Positions 7,670 through 16,712 of a DNA stretch of 30,442 nucleotides are shown here, one piece after another; the first letter of the stretch is position 1; each line of letters begins with the position of its first letter. Where the stretch lies: the NCBI GenBank assembly GCA_023426935.1, contig JAEZBR010000072.1, positions 1-30,442 on the forward strand. The letters run 5' to 3'. Origin of the DNA: Bacillota bacterium (GTDB taxonomy: Bacteria > Bacillota_I > Bacilli_A > Erysipelotrichales > Erysipelotrichaceae). The notes beneath the pieces were generated by a model. That model had not been told where the DNA came from and made no database searches. It saw only the letters and a list, made by a program, of their open reading frames with translations. The position numbers and the translations under genes were made by a program.

Positions 7670-8752
7670 TTAGCTTAATTTAACTTTAACCCAAAGATCA
7701 GACAGTTCTTTTCTTAAAACATCGTTGTTATGGAAAGTTTCGTCTTTAGCATTATCGGTACGAGGCAGATAAGCATCGTTGCCGTAGTAAGCTCCGCCTT
7801 TAGCCGTTAATTCATCAAGTACCTGTTGGTTAGAAGAAGCATAGCCAACCGTCTCGGAATTATCTAAGGACGCTTCATAAGTTAAGATGTAATTAATGAA
7901 GACATTGGCCAGTTTAGGATTCTGGGCATTAGCGGGAATAACCATTCCATCGACCCAACGGTTGGTTCCATAATCTGGAACATAATATTTCATATCTTCA
8001 TTCTGAGATAGAATATAAGCCGCATCGCCGGAATACATTAATGCCAACCATTTCTCACCATTAGCCATTTCATCGATAGCTTCATCGGTGACATAACTCG
8101 GATTAACTTTCGCATTCATATCCTTTAGCCATTCAAATGCCGCCTGAATCTCCGCTTCATTGGAAGTATTCATGGAATAACCCAGATCTTTTAAGGCAAT
8201 CATAAACGCATCTCTTTCAGAATCATACATATCGATATGACCCTTATACTTGGTATCCTTAAAGATTGCGAACTGTTCCTTCTTGATATCAGCTTCAGAT
8301 ACGTTTGTTGAATCATAAACGATTCCGACCGTACCCCAGAAATAAGGAACCGCATAATCGTTATTCGGATCCCAGTCTAAATTCTTCACTCCGTCCGCAA
8401 GGTTACCGAGATTAGTGATAACGCTCTTATCTAACTTCTGTAACATGCTTTCGGAAATCAATCTTTCAATCATATAATCCGAAGGTACTAAGATATCATA
8501 AGAAGATCCGGACATCAATTTCGTATACATTTCTTCGTTAGAGGAGAATAAGGAATAGTTAACTTTAACATTGTATTCCTTCTCAAAATTCTTGATTACA
8601 TCAGTGCCAATATATTCTCCCCAGTTATAAACATTCAATGTATCCGAACCGAATTCTGCAATCGGATCGAAATCCGATTTTTGGGAACTACCGCACCCAG
8701 TCATTCCCACCACCAAAGCTAAGCCTAATAACACTGATAATAACTTTTTCAT
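7670..8752 (-). CDS. potD: Spermidine/putrescine ABC transporter, substrate-binding lipoprotein
   Basis: 360 residues with a lipoprotein signal peptide and lipobox GMTGC, hence membrane-anchored on the outer face. The mature domain shows the PotD pattern: LNVYNWGEYIG near the start, then YDILVPSDYMIERL, VPYFWGTVGIVYD and WLALMYSGDAAYI. These residues lie around the polyamine site in the family. Its ATG overlaps the stop of the PotC gene (ATGA) behind GAGGAGG, so it is translationally coupled and last in the regulator-potABCD operon. Substrate preference between putrescine and spermidine cannot be decided by eye. Confidence 0.95.
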   Translation of the reverse strand: MKKLLSVLLGLALVVGMTGCGSSQKSDFDPIAEFGSDTLNVYNWGEYIGTDVIKNFEKEYNVKVNYSLFSSNEEMYTKLMSGSSYDILVPSDYMIERLISESMLQKLDKSVITNLGNLADGVKNLDWDPNNDYAVPYFWGTVGIVYDSTNVSEADIKKEQFAIFKDTKYKGHIDMYDSERDAFMIALKDLGYSMNTSNEAEIQAAFEWLKDMNAKVNPSYVTDEAIDEMANGEKWLALMYSGDAAYILSQNEDMKYYVPDYGTNRWVDGMVIPANAQNPKLANVFINYILTYEASLDNSETVGYASSNQQVLDELTAKGGAYYGNDAYLPRTDNAKDETFHNNDVLRKELSDLWVKVKLS

Positions 8753-9555
8753 TCTGCTACCTCCTCTTTTTTGTGTTTACGTCCTTTAATGAAAGGAACA
8801 AGGTTAATAATGATTAACGCAATCGCAATGGCGAAGATTATCAAACTTGATAAAGCGTTAATACTAGGATTGATTCGTTTGTACATCGTATAGACATAGA
8901 TTGAAATATTGTTAACTCCAGGACCGGTGGTGAAGAAACTGATGACGAAGTCATCGAAGGACATCGTGAAGGCGATTAAAGCTCCTGACCAGATTGCATC
9001 TTTGATCTGCGGAATAATAACCTTAATTAAAGCCTGCCAAGGTGTCGCGCCTAGATCCATCGCCGCTTCCGCAACGTTATCGTCCAACTGCCTTAATTTC
9101 GGCATGACGGTTAAGATTACGAAGGGAATACAGAAGGTAATGTGAGCTAGGATCATGGTCAATAGTCCGCTCTTGACTTTGATTGAGACGAAGAATAGCA
9201 TCAAGCCGATAGCCGTAACAATATCCGGATTCATAACCGGCAGGTTATTGACCTGCAGCACAATTTCTTTCATGATCTTGTGGGACTTAGATAAACCGAT
9301 TGCTGTAATCGTACCAACGATAGTTGAGATGACGGTCGCGATGACCGCAACTAAGACCGTGTAGTAAATCGATTCCATCATTGTCCGATTCGCAAACATT
9401 GCCTCATACCACTTCAAAGAAAAACCGGTAAAGTTGGTCAACGACTTAGAACTGTTAAGTGAGAACAATACGACATAGATAATCGGAATATAGAAGAATA
9501 GAATGATTAGAATCAGATAGAGTGAGCCGCCGAATTTATTTTTCTTTTTTTCCAT
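8749..9555 (-). CDS. potC: Spermidine/putrescine ABC transporter permease PotC
   Basis: 268 residues from the ATG at 9555, which has AGGAGG at a normal distance. A GTG six bases upstream overlaps the potB stop but would sit on top of the ribosome site. It has six predicted membrane helices and the permease EAA-type loop (EAAMDLGATPWQALIKVIIPQI), which couples to the ATPase. Family PotC/PotI members form the membrane channel together with PotB. It lies in frame-overlapping order between potB and potD. Confidence 0.94.
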   Translation of the reverse strand: MEKKKNKFGGSLYLILIILFFYIPIIYVVLFSLNSSKSLTNFTGFSLKWYEAMFANRTMMESIYYTVLVAVIATVISTIVGTITAIGLSKSHKIMKEIVLQVNNLPVMNPDIVTAIGLMLFFVSIKVKSGLLTMILAHITFCIPFVILTVMPKLRQLDDNVAEAAMDLGATPWQALIKVIIPQIKDAIWSGALIAFTMSFDDFVISFFTTGPGVNNISIYVYTMYKRINPSINALSSLIIFAIAIALIIINLVPFIKGRKHKKEEVAE

Positions 9556-9557
9556 GT

Positions 9558-10337
9558 TCACTCCTCCTCGTATTGTTTATCTAACTTTCTGGTTAGATAC
9601 ATGCTGGCAATAATAATCAAAGCCATAATCAAGGAGATTGCCGAGCCGAAGTTCCAATCACCGCTAGTAATAAAGTAGGTTTCGATTAAATTACCAATCA
9701 GAACATAATCACCGCCACCTAGGAGTTTTGGAATAAAGAAGCTCGAAACGGCGGGTAAGAAGACTAGGGTGATACCCGAGATGATTCCCGGAACCGATAG
9801 CGGCAGCGTTACTCTTAAGAAAGTCTGCATCGGATTGGCACCCAAATCATTCGCGGCATAAATCAGATTTTTATCTAATTTCGCTAAAGAGGTATAAATT
9901 TGGATAATCATATAGGGTAAAAAGTTATAAACCATTCCTACGAATATTTTGACTTCCGAGCTTAGATCGAAATGCAAGAGAATACCTCTCCAAGCATAAG
10001 TCCGTACCAGCATATTGATCCACATCGGTAAAGTGATCAACAAAATCAGCAAAGTCTGTTTAGATTGAGTTTGTTTCGCAATCAGATAAGCTGCCGGATA
10101 ACCAATCGCAACACAACATAAGGTTGTAATGATGGCAATTCGTAAGGACTGCCAGAGTACTTTCGGAAAAGTCGGATCCGAGAAGAACCGAGCGAAATTC
10201 GCGAAGGTAAACTGGAAGATCGTCGTAGAATTTCCTTGCGTCGTGAAAGCGTAGAAGACAATCATCAACATTGGAATAACGATGAAGACCCCAATCCAAA
10301 CGATATAAGGATAAGACATCCGGGAAAATGATTTCAT
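9558..10337 (-). CDS. potB: Spermidine/putrescine ABC transporter permease PotB
   Basis: 259 residues from the ATG at 10337 behind AAGGGG. A GTG nine bases upstream overlaps the potA stop as GTGA and is an alternative start. It has six membrane helices, and the cytoplasmic coupling loop is AANDLGANPMQTFLRVTLPL. It pairs with PotC to form the translocation pore. It is tightly packed with potA upstream and potC downstream. Confidence 0.94.
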   Translation of the reverse strand: MKSFSRMSYPYIVWIGVFIVIPMLMIVFYAFTTQGNSTTIFQFTFANFARFFSDPTFPKVLWQSLRIAIITTLCCVAIGYPAAYLIAKQTQSKQTLLILLITLPMWINMLVRTYAWRGILLHFDLSSEVKIFVGMVYNFLPYMIIQIYTSLAKLDKNLIYAANDLGANPMQTFLRVTLPLSVPGIISGITLVFLPAVSSFFIPKLLGGGDYVLIGNLIETYFITSGDWNFGSAISLIMALIIIASMYLTRKLDKQYEEE

Positions 10338-10342
10338 CGATC

Positions 10343-11923
10343 TCACCCCTTTACCATTTTATGCATAATATGAATATCATCCGCATCAAACTTCATTTCG
10401 ATTTTGTCACCTTCAACATAACGTTCGGTGGTCTCTACTTTGAATTCTCGGCCCTGAGTCGCGAAGGTGATTTCATAAGAACCTTCGGTTACGGTCATCG
10501 GATCAAAATCATACTTAACATCGGTAATATTAACATTCGTATCATCCTGCAGATTCCACGCTTCCGCACCGGCCCAGGTTTTAAGGTCAGTGGAAATCGC
10601 CATCGATTCATGAATTTCATCTGCTGATTTATAAATATCGAAAGCGGAGATTCCGATATTATGACGGGCGTCCTCAACATACTTAGCTTCAACCACGAAG
10701 GCTTTAACGGTAATACTGGTATCGTCACTAGTCGCGAAGGTCACTTGATAAGCTCCGGGTTCTAACTTGATATCGTGGGTTACTTTAGCTACGGAGAGAT
10801 CGTTCTCCTGAGCATCCCAGGCATGGGCATTAGCCCGATCAATCAAGTCGGTATCGTCGATATTTCCCGCATCTTCCATATCGATGAAGAAATCGTTTGC
10901 GGTAATATTTTCTTTCGCATCCGCATTATATTGATCATGTTCGGCTAAAACATGCAGGGTAATCGTTTTGGAAGTACCGGAGATGGTCTCAACCATTAAT
11001 TCATAATGAACGCCTTTAAAGATGCTGGATTTAACTTCACCTTTCATCATGGCTTTCTTATCTTTGACGATATCGAAATCTTCCGGTCTAATCAGAACAT
11101 CGACTTTTTCCTGCGGTTTGAAATCATGAGTAGCACAGGTATACTCTTTATCATCGAAAACCACGGTCGTGTCATTCTTCATCACGCCTTGGAGAATATT
11201 CGATTCGCCGATAAAGCGGGCAACATATTCGTTGTTAGGTTCGTTATAAATCTCTAGTGGCGTCCCAATCTGTTGGATCTCACCATCTCTGATTACGACA
11301 ATTTTATCGGACATAGTCAAAGCTTCTTCTTGGTCATGGGTAACATAGATGAAGGTAATTCCGACTTCTTGTTGAATTCGTTTCAATTCATGCTGCATTT
11401 CTTTTCTAAGCTTTAGGTCTAGAGCACCTAAAGGTTCATCAAGTAATAGCACATTAGGTTCATTGACTAACGCTCTGGCAATCGCAACCCGTTGTTGCTG
11501 ACCACCGGACAGCAAGGTAACATTACGGTGTTCATAGCCCTGAAGGTTAACTAAATCAAGCATTCTGGTAACCTTTTGTTCAATAAGCTCTTTACCCATC
11601 TTCTTGATCTTTAAACCGAACGCAATGTTGTCATAAACATCCATGTGTGGGAATAAAGCATATCTTTGGAAGACCGTATTGATCTCCCGCTTATAGGGCG
11701 GAACATCATCGATACATTTCCCATCGAAGATTACGGTTCCTTCATCCTGTTTTAAGAATCCGGCTAAAATCCTTAATAAAGTGGTTTTACCGCAACCGCT
11801 AGGTCCTAATAAAGTTACGAATTCATTCTGGTATATATCCAGATTAATTCCTTTTAAAACAACGGAACCGTCAAAACTTTTGACAATGTTATGAAACTCA
11901 ATTAATTTACGATTTTCGCTCAT
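10343..11923 (-). CDS. potA: Polyamine ABC transporter ATPase PotA with inserted Ig-like repeats
   Basis: 526 residues from the ATG at 11923, which has AAGGGAG six bases upstream; PotA is usually about 350-380. The ATPase is complete: Walker A GPSGCGKT at 40-47, signature LSGGQ at 138-142, Walker B LLLDEP from 159, and H-loop histidine 196. The C-terminal TOBE-type region starts normally (residues 240-315, ending GVHYELMVET) and finishes normally (about 490-526, GREFKVETTERY to the end). Between them lie about 170 extra residues made of two repeats of about 75 residues (340-413 and 423-497) that resemble Ig-like modules of surface proteins. The ATPase should still work; the effect of the insert is unknown. 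Confidence 0.92.
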   Translation of the reverse strand: MSENRKLIEFHNIVKSFDGSVVLKGINLDIYQNEFVTLLGPSGCGKTTLLRILAGFLKQDEGTVIFDGKCIDDVPPYKREINTVFQRYALFPHMDVYDNIAFGLKIKKMGKELIEQKVTRMLDLVNLQGYEHRNVTLLSGGQQQRVAIARALVNEPNVLLLDEPLGALDLKLRKEMQHELKRIQQEVGITFIYVTHDQEEALTMSDKIVVIRDGEIQQIGTPLEIYNEPNNEYVARFIGESNILQGVMKNDTTVVFDDKEYTCATHDFKPQEKVDVLIRPEDFDIVKDKKAMMKGEVKSSIFKGVHYELMVETISGTSKTITLHVLAEHDQYNADAKENITANDFFIDMEDAGNIDDTDLIDRANAHAWDAQENDLSVAKVTHDIKLEPGAYQVTFATSDDTSITVKAFVVEAKYVEDARHNIGISAFDIYKSADEIHESMAISTDLKTWAGAEAWNLQDDTNVNITDVKYDFDPMTVTEGSYEITFATQGREFKVETTERYVEGDKIEMKFDADDIHIMHKMVKG

Positions 11924-11934
11924 GTGTTTCTCCC

Positions 11935-12468
11935 TTAGAATACCGGCGGCGTACAAATCCAGAGGACTTTGCCCAAATGCTGTGAATCATTAACAAGGTA
12001 ATGAGTACGATCTCCTTTGAAGTAAAACGTCTCGCCCTTTTTAATGATCTTCTTTTCTTCCCCTAAAACTAAAGTTAATCTACCCAATAAAACATAACCG
12101 AACTCTTCCCCGTCATGCGGGAGCACTTCTTCACTTCTTCCCTGCGGTTTTAATTCCAGAATAATCGGTTCCATTCGATTCTTCTGAGCGTTGGGAACAA
12201 TCCAAGTCGTCTTAGAATCTTCTTTCGCATCTTCGAAGAAATCACCAGTCCCGAAGGTATACTGTTCCTCGCTAGGTTCCTTGAAGAAGTCGGCCAAATT
12301 AGTTCCCAAGACTTCCACAATATCCGTCAAAGTTGCGACCGAAGGTGAAGCGGTATTATTCTCTAATTGAGAAAGATATCCTTTGGTCAACTCGCAACGG
12401 CTTGCTAATTCCGTCAAGGTTAGATTCTTCTTAGTTCGTAATTGTTTGACTCTTTTTCCAATATCCAT
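11935..12468 (-). CDS. XRE-family regulator with C-terminal cupin domain (PuuR-like)
   Basis: 177 residues from the ATG at 12468 behind AAGGGGG; an ATG six bases upstream is too close to that site. An N-terminal helix-turn-helix of the lambda/Cro type spans roughly residues 5-60 (LTLTELASRCELTKGYLSQLENNTASPSVATL). A cupin follows in the C-terminal third (LPHDGEEFGYVLLGRL, FYFKGDRTHYLVN). Regulators of this architecture often sense small ligands; members next to pot or puu genes respond to polyamines. It is first in the operon, 11 bases before potA, so autoregulation of polyamine uptake is the natural reading. Confidence 0.9.
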   Translation of the reverse strand: MDIGKRVKQLRTKKNLTLTELASRCELTKGYLSQLENNTASPSVATLTDIVEVLGTNLADFFKEPSEEQYTFGTGDFFEDAKEDSKTTWIVPNAQKNRMEPIILELKPQGRSEEVLPHDGEEFGYVLLGRLTLVLGEEKKIIKKGETFYFKGDRTHYLVNDSQHLGKVLWICTPPVF

Positions 12469-12495
12469 CGCCATACCCCCTTTTATTCGGTTTTT

Positions 12496-12523
12496 ATTAT
12501 ACTAATACTACAACGATATGCAA
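12496..12523 (-). promoter_or_regulatory. Promoter of the regulator-potABCD operon
   Basis: On the minus strand TTGCAT (12523-12518) and a perfect TATAAT (12501-12496) are separated by 16 bases, about 28 bases before the regulator start codon. No obvious symmetric operator overlaps it. Confidence 0.65.
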
Positions 12524-12570
12524 TAGTTTTTTAAACTTTTTGTTTAGAACTGCTAAACTTTTTTAGGTAC

Positions 12571-12594
12571 AAAAAAGCATCCTTTGCGGATGCT
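12571..12594 (-). terminator. Terminator of the pepT-to-LCP operon
   Basis: On the minus strand GAGCATCC-GCAAA-GGATGCTT forms a compact hairpin followed by a run of T. It lies just after the stop of the LCP gene. Confidence 0.88.
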
Positions 12595-12596
12595 CG

Positions 12597-13490
12597 TTAA
12601 TTAGCGTTATGTAATCTAACTTTAATACCAGTCAACCAATCGTCATCCAATTGGTAATAATAGACACCACCGATGTAGGAATCACTTCCGTCAGCGGTCT
12701 CTTTAGTCAAACTGAAATTTTCCCGTTTGACTAACTTATAGTAAGTCAAGGCGTCAGTGATTGAAACATTCGTTTTAATCTGCCCTAACACTTTCGTACC
12801 TAGTTGGTAAACATGCCAGATATCAAGTGACTTCGCCTTAACCATCATCGCAGTTAAAACTTCTTGGGTTCTTTGCGTCCGATAGATATCGGAATCGCTA
12901 TGACGATGTCTGGCATAAGTCAATGCCGTCTCGCCATCCATTTCCATCGTCTGTCCTTTGGTGTAACAATACTCTCTTTGTTTATCGACGCTCAGCTCAC
13001 AGAAAGTCTTCGTTGGGGTCAAGGAGATTCCGCCTAATTCATCGACCATCTCAATAACTGAGTCGAAATTGACAATCGCATAATTCGGAATGTTGTCTAA
13101 CTCAAACACACCTTCCAAAGTCTTTATCGTACAAGCCGAACCGCCATAGGCGTAAGAATGCGTGATTTTATCATAACTATTATCTTCACAGGGAATAGAA
13201 ACATACGAATCGCGCGGTAACGAGATTAAATTGACCTGACTATTGATGAAATCGATATGTGCCAACATAATAACATCCGAACGCTGATCGCTAGTATCGC
13301 TAGGCCTTTCATCCGTTCCCATGATCGCAATATAGGTACTGGTTCCGTGATTCAAACGGTAATCGATATAGTAATAAGCCCCGACGCCAACAAGCCCGAT
13401 AATAAGGACGAACACGAGAAAAAGGGCGAGTAATACCCGCCCCCATCTTAATTTTCTTCGATGTTTTTTTCGCCGGGGTTCCGGTTTCAT
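12597..13490 (-). CDS. LytR-CpsA-Psr (LCP) family glycopolymer transferase
   Basis: 297 residues. A very basic N-terminus (RRKKHRRKLR) is followed by one membrane helix (about residues 17-40) and an extracellular LCP domain. Conserved LCP features are visible: IMGTDERP, the aspartate/arginine segment QRSDVIMLAHID, ISLPRDSYVSIP, and ALTYARHRHSDSDIYRTQRTQEVL, which supplies substrate-binding arginines. Family enzymes attach teichoic acids or capsule polymers to peptidoglycan. The start codon overlaps the trxA stop (ATGA), so the two are co-translated, and a terminator follows. A purely regulatory role is less likely on present family knowledge. Confidence 0.92.
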   Translation of the reverse strand: MKPEPRRKKHRRKLRWGRVLLALFLVFVLIIGLVGVGAYYYIDYRLNHGTSTYIAIMGTDERPSDTSDQRSDVIMLAHIDFINSQVNLISLPRDSYVSIPCEDNSYDKITHSYAYGGSACTIKTLEGVFELDNIPNYAIVNFDSVIEMVDELGGISLTPTKTFCELSVDKQREYCYTKGQTMEMDGETALTYARHRHSDSDIYRTQRTQEVLTAMMVKAKSLDIWHVYQLGTKVLGQIKTNVSITDALTYYKLVKRENFSLTKETADGSDSYIGGVYYYQLDDDWLTGIKVRLHNAN

Positions 13491-13798
13491 CCTAGAACTT
13501 TCTCTAACATCTTCGTTAATTCCGGTAAGGGACGATAGCCGGCATCCTGTACCTGCTTAACGCCATCTTTGAAGATAACGATAGTCGGAATCGACATGAT
13601 TCCGAACTGTTGGGCAATGTCCGGAGAATTGTCGACATTAACTTTATAGAAGCTAGCTTTATCGCCTGTCGCTTCGGCTAATTTTTCAACAACCGGTCCC
13701 ATCATTTTGCACGGACCACACCAGTCCGCAAAGAAATCTACCATAACTACTCCGGACTTAATCGCTTCCGGAAATTCTGCACTTGTCAATACTTTCAT
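13487..13798 (-). CDS. trxA: Thioredoxin
   Basis: 103 residues, full length for a single-domain thioredoxin. The redox site is WCGPCK, with cysteines 27 and 30, and the cis-proline loop is SIPTIVIF. It reduces cytosolic protein disulfides with electrons from thioredoxin reductase, which is not in this window. AGGAGGTC precedes the ATG by a normal distance. It lies 24 bases after nagB and overlaps the LCP gene by ATGA. Confidence 0.96.
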   Translation of the reverse strand: MKVLTSAEFPEAIKSGVVMVDFFADWCGPCKMMGPVVEKLAEATGDKASFYKVNVDNSPDIAQQFGIMSIPTIVIFKDGVKQVQDAGYRPLPELTKMLEKVLG

Positions 13799-13822
13799 CT
13801 TCTTGACCTCCTGATACTAAAC

Positions 13823-14551
13823 TTATAACAATTCCGCTGCGGCCTTGTCAACAACAATGACCACGTCCGGATGTTTCTGGAGAATACTAGCCGGCATATC
13901 TTCCGTAATCGGACCATTAATCATATCGTGAATCGCTTTAGCTTTATTCTTACCACTGGCGACTAAAATAATCTTCTTTGCTTTCATGACCGTCGCAATA
14001 CCCATGGTGATTGCCTGAGTCGGAACTTTAGAAATATCGTTGTCGAAGAATAAGCGGGCATTATCTTTAATCGTTGATTCTTTGAGGTCGGCAATATGCG
14101 TCAAGGAGTCAAAAGAGGTTCCCGGCTCATTGAATCCGATATGACCGTCGGTGCCGATACCTAGTAACTGAATATCGACTTGGTAACCCTTCATCGATTC
14201 TTCGTATAAGTCGCATTGTTTCTGTTTATCCGGTCCATCGGCAGGAACGTGAATATTTTCTTCCGGGCAATCCAAATAATTGAACAGATTCTCATGCATG
14301 AAGGTCCAGTAAGACTGCGGATGTGTTTTAGGAATTCCTAAATATTCGTCTAAGTTGAAAGTCGTAACTTTCTTGTAGGAAGTTCCGTTCTCCTTATGAT
14401 CCTTTACCAGCCGTTGATAAGTTCCGATTGGACTGGAACCGGTCGCTAAGCCTAAGACGCAGTCTGGTTTGTTGACGACAACTTCCCGAATCACTTCATA
14501 AGTCTTCTCACTCATCTCTTCATAATCGTTAGTCTTGATAATTTTGAACAT
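13823..14551 (-). CDS. nagB: Glucosamine-6-phosphate deaminase
   Basis: 242 residues from the ATG at 14551, which lies eight bases after GGAGG; a 10-residue longer frame has no comparable site. Conserved segments include LGLATGSSPIGTYQ (phosphate binding), FNLDEYLGIPKTHPQSYWTFMHENLF and LLGIGTDGHIGFNEPGT, with the catalytic aspartate and histidine. The enzyme converts glucosamine-6-phosphate to fructose-6-phosphate and ammonia, linking amino-sugar breakdown to glycolysis. It lacks the C-terminal allosteric extension of the enterobacterial enzyme. No nagA lies nearby. Confidence 0.95.
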   Translation of the reverse strand: MFKIIKTNDYEEMSEKTYEVIREVVVNKPDCVLGLATGSSPIGTYQRLVKDHKENGTSYKKVTTFNLDEYLGIPKTHPQSYWTFMHENLFNYLDCPEENIHVPADGPDKQKQCDLYEESMKGYQVDIQLLGIGTDGHIGFNEPGTSFDSLTHIADLKESTIKDNARLFFDNDISKVPTQAITMGIATVMKAKKIILVASGKNKAKAIHDMINGPITEDMPASILQKHPDVVIVVDKAAAELL

Positions 14552-14573
14552 CTTTTTTCCCTCCATGTTCTTT

Positions 14574-15416
14574 CTAACCAATTAAAATATAATTTCTAAA
14601 CCGATAATGCTTGCCCGGGTCTAGAACGATCGTTCCTTCCCGTTTGGCGAATGGTGTGTGATTCTCTTTGAAATCGCTATGACCTTGCCAAGGCTCTAAA
14701 CAGACAAACGGTGCCTGAGGTTTTGACCAGAAGGCCAAATACGGATAATCTTTCGTTTGAACTTCCACGAACTGTTTCCCATTAGTTAATCTAACATAGT
14801 TACTGGTCGGATCTTTGAGAATGATTGTTTCCGCTAGTTTCTTTCGATTAAGTTTGAGTACTTTAGTTTGTTTGGTATCCTTAATAAATTCTCCAGTCGT
14901 TAAATCGAAGCGCTGTAACGTTTCTTTCTTCGCCAATTCAAGATAATAATCGGCGAATTTTTCGTTTGGATCTAACGGACAGTTGAAGGCCGGATGTAAT
15001 CCGAAGGAAAATGGCATCGGTACTTTCGATTTATTGGTAATCGTATATTCCATCGAAAGTTTAGTGTCGTGTAATTCGAATTTAACTTTCAATCTAAAAT
15101 CGAACGGATACTGTTCTTTGGTTTTCTCATCTGAATCGAATTCCAACACAGCTTTGGTTCGGGAATGTTCCTTAACTTTAAATAAAGCATGTCTAGCCAA
15201 GCCATGATTGCCCATGGTATATTTCTTGCCATCAATGCGGTAATAACCGGAATAAGTATGGCCGACAATCGGGAACAAGATCGGATTACGACCGCTCCAG
15301 TATTTGGGATCACCTTGCCAAATATACTCAAAGTTGTTTTCTTTGAGGACGAAATGGTTAATCTGAGCCGCTTGGGCTTGGATCTCAACCCAACATTGAC
15401 GATTCGAAAGTTTCAT
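14574..15416 (-). CDS. Aldose 1-epimerase family protein (LacX-like)
   Basis: 280 residues from the ATG at 15416; a longer frame to 15449 lacks any ribosome site. The galactose mutarotase fold is recognisable by NHGLARHALFKV, PFSFGLHPAFNCPL (catalytic-type histidine), and LEPWQGHSD near the C-terminus with its acidic residue. Family members interconvert anomers of sugars or act on sugar phosphates; the LacX branch has no firmly assigned substrate. It sits between pepT and nagB in the same direction, compatible with carbohydrate catabolism. Confidence 0.85.
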   Translation of the reverse strand: MKLSNRQCWVEIQAQAAQINHFVLKENNFEYIWQGDPKYWSGRNPILFPIVGHTYSGYYRIDGKKYTMGNHGLARHALFKVKEHSRTKAVLEFDSDEKTKEQYPFDFRLKVKFELHDTKLSMEYTITNKSKVPMPFSFGLHPAFNCPLDPNEKFADYYLELAKKETLQRFDLTTGEFIKDTKQTKVLKLNRKKLAETIILKDPTSNYVRLTNGKQFVEVQTKDYPYLAFWSKPQAPFVCLEPWQGHSDFKENHTPFAKREGTIVLDPGKHYRFRNYILIG

Positions 15417-15462
15417 TTTTCCTGTCTTTCCATAACTATTATAATCCATTTAACTTTTTAAA

Positions 15463-16674
15463 CTACTGCTTATCGGCGACTAACTTAACGATTTGTTCAA
15501 TTACTTCGACGGCTTTATCCATATCTTCGATTACCGCATATTCATAACGTCCGTGATAGTTACCGCCGCCGGTTCCTAAATTGGGACACGGAATGCCCAT
15601 ATAAGTTAAACTGGCACCGTCCGTTCCGCCTCTGATTGGCGAAGAATATGGTTCTAATCCGACCTTCTTCATCGCTTCGTTCGCCAAATCGATGATATAC
15701 TTTTTATACTTGAAACAATCGAACATATTCGCATAGGTGTCGGTGATTGTAACTTTAATAACCTTTGAAGGATATAGCGAATTAAGATAATGTTCCGCTT
15801 CGATCATTAACCGTTTCATTTTCTCAAAGGCCACTTTGTCGTGATTGCGAATCAAATATTCCATTGTCGTCTTTTCAACATCACCGGTAATACTATCCAG
15901 ATGGAAAAACCCTTCGCGCTTTTCGGTATATTCCGGACGCATCGGTACCGGTAAAAGATTATGGAAATCAATCGCAATATTCTGGGAATTGATCATCTTG
16001 CCTTTCGCATCACCGGTATGAATCAATTTTCCGGTTACTTCAACAACGGCACTGGCAGCGTTGAAATTTTCATACTCAACACCGTTGACCGCATCACCAT
16101 CTAAGGTATAGGCGAACTTTACTGGGAATTCTTTCAGTTCAAATCCTTCGGTGCCCCGGCCAATCTCTTCATCTGGTGTGAACGCAATCCAAATGTCGCC
16201 ATGTTTGATTGAGGAATCTTTCGCTAACTTTTCCGCTAAGGTCATAATCTCGGCAACTCCGGCTTTATCGTCGGCACCTAATAAAGTATCGCCACCGGTA
16301 ACCATAAGACTTTTGCCAATATACTTACCCATTTCAGGATAATCTTTTAATGAAAGCGAATATTGTTCGTTAAGTTTAATATCACTGCCATCCCAATGTT
16401 CTACAATCCTCGGCTTACAATCTTTACCCGTAATGCCCTGAGCAGTATCTACATGAGCTAAAAATCCGATTGCCTGAGCTTCAACATTTCCTTTGAGACA
16501 AGCATAAAGATAGCCCCGATCGGAGATTTTGGCCTTTATTCCCATTTCTTCCAATTCTTGCTGTAATAATTTGGTCAGATCCAGTTCTTTAGGATCACTG
16601 GGCAAAGTATCGCTATTAGGATTTGACTGGGTGTCAATCTTGGCGTACTTCAATAATCTTTCATATGCGCGCAT
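15463..16674 (-). CDS. pepT: Peptidase T (tripeptide aminopeptidase, M20 family)
   Basis: 403 residues, typical length. Zinc-site motifs of M20 peptidases are all visible: FLAHVDTA (histidine and the aspartate two residues later), GADDKAGVAEI (bridging aspartate), TPDEEIGRG (catalytic glutamate pair), and a late histidine in GGGNYHGRYEYA. The enzyme removes the N-terminal residue from tripeptides in the cytosol. AAGGAGG lies directly before the ATG. An intrinsic terminator lies between this ribosome site and the upstream pduL gene. Confidence 0.95.
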   Translation of the reverse strand: MRAYERLLKYAKIDTQSNPNSDTLPSDPKELDLTKLLQQELEEMGIKAKISDRGYLYACLKGNVEAQAIGFLAHVDTAQGITGKDCKPRIVEHWDGSDIKLNEQYSLSLKDYPEMGKYIGKSLMVTGGDTLLGADDKAGVAEIMTLAEKLAKDSSIKHGDIWIAFTPDEEIGRGTEGFELKEFPVKFAYTLDGDAVNGVEYENFNAASAVVEVTGKLIHTGDAKGKMINSQNIAIDFHNLLPVPMRPEYTEKREGFFHLDSITGDVEKTTMEYLIRNHDKVAFEKMKRLMIEAEHYLNSLYPSKVIKVTITDTYANMFDCFKYKKYIIDLANEAMKKVGLEPYSSPIRGGTDGASLTYMGIPCPNLGTGGGNYHGRYEYAVIEDMDKAVEVIEQIVKLVADKQ

Positions 16675-16686
16675 AATTCCTCCTTG

Positions 16687-16711
16687 AAAAAAAGGGCTGA
16701 AGCCCTTTTTG
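16687..16711 (-). terminator. Terminator between pduL and pepT
   Basis: On the minus strand AAAAAGGGCT pairs with AGCCCTTTTT across a very tight loop and ends in seven T residues. The stem is symmetric, so it could work in both directions. It leaves no room for a separate promoter before pepT. Confidence 0.85.
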
Positions 16712-16712
16712 G

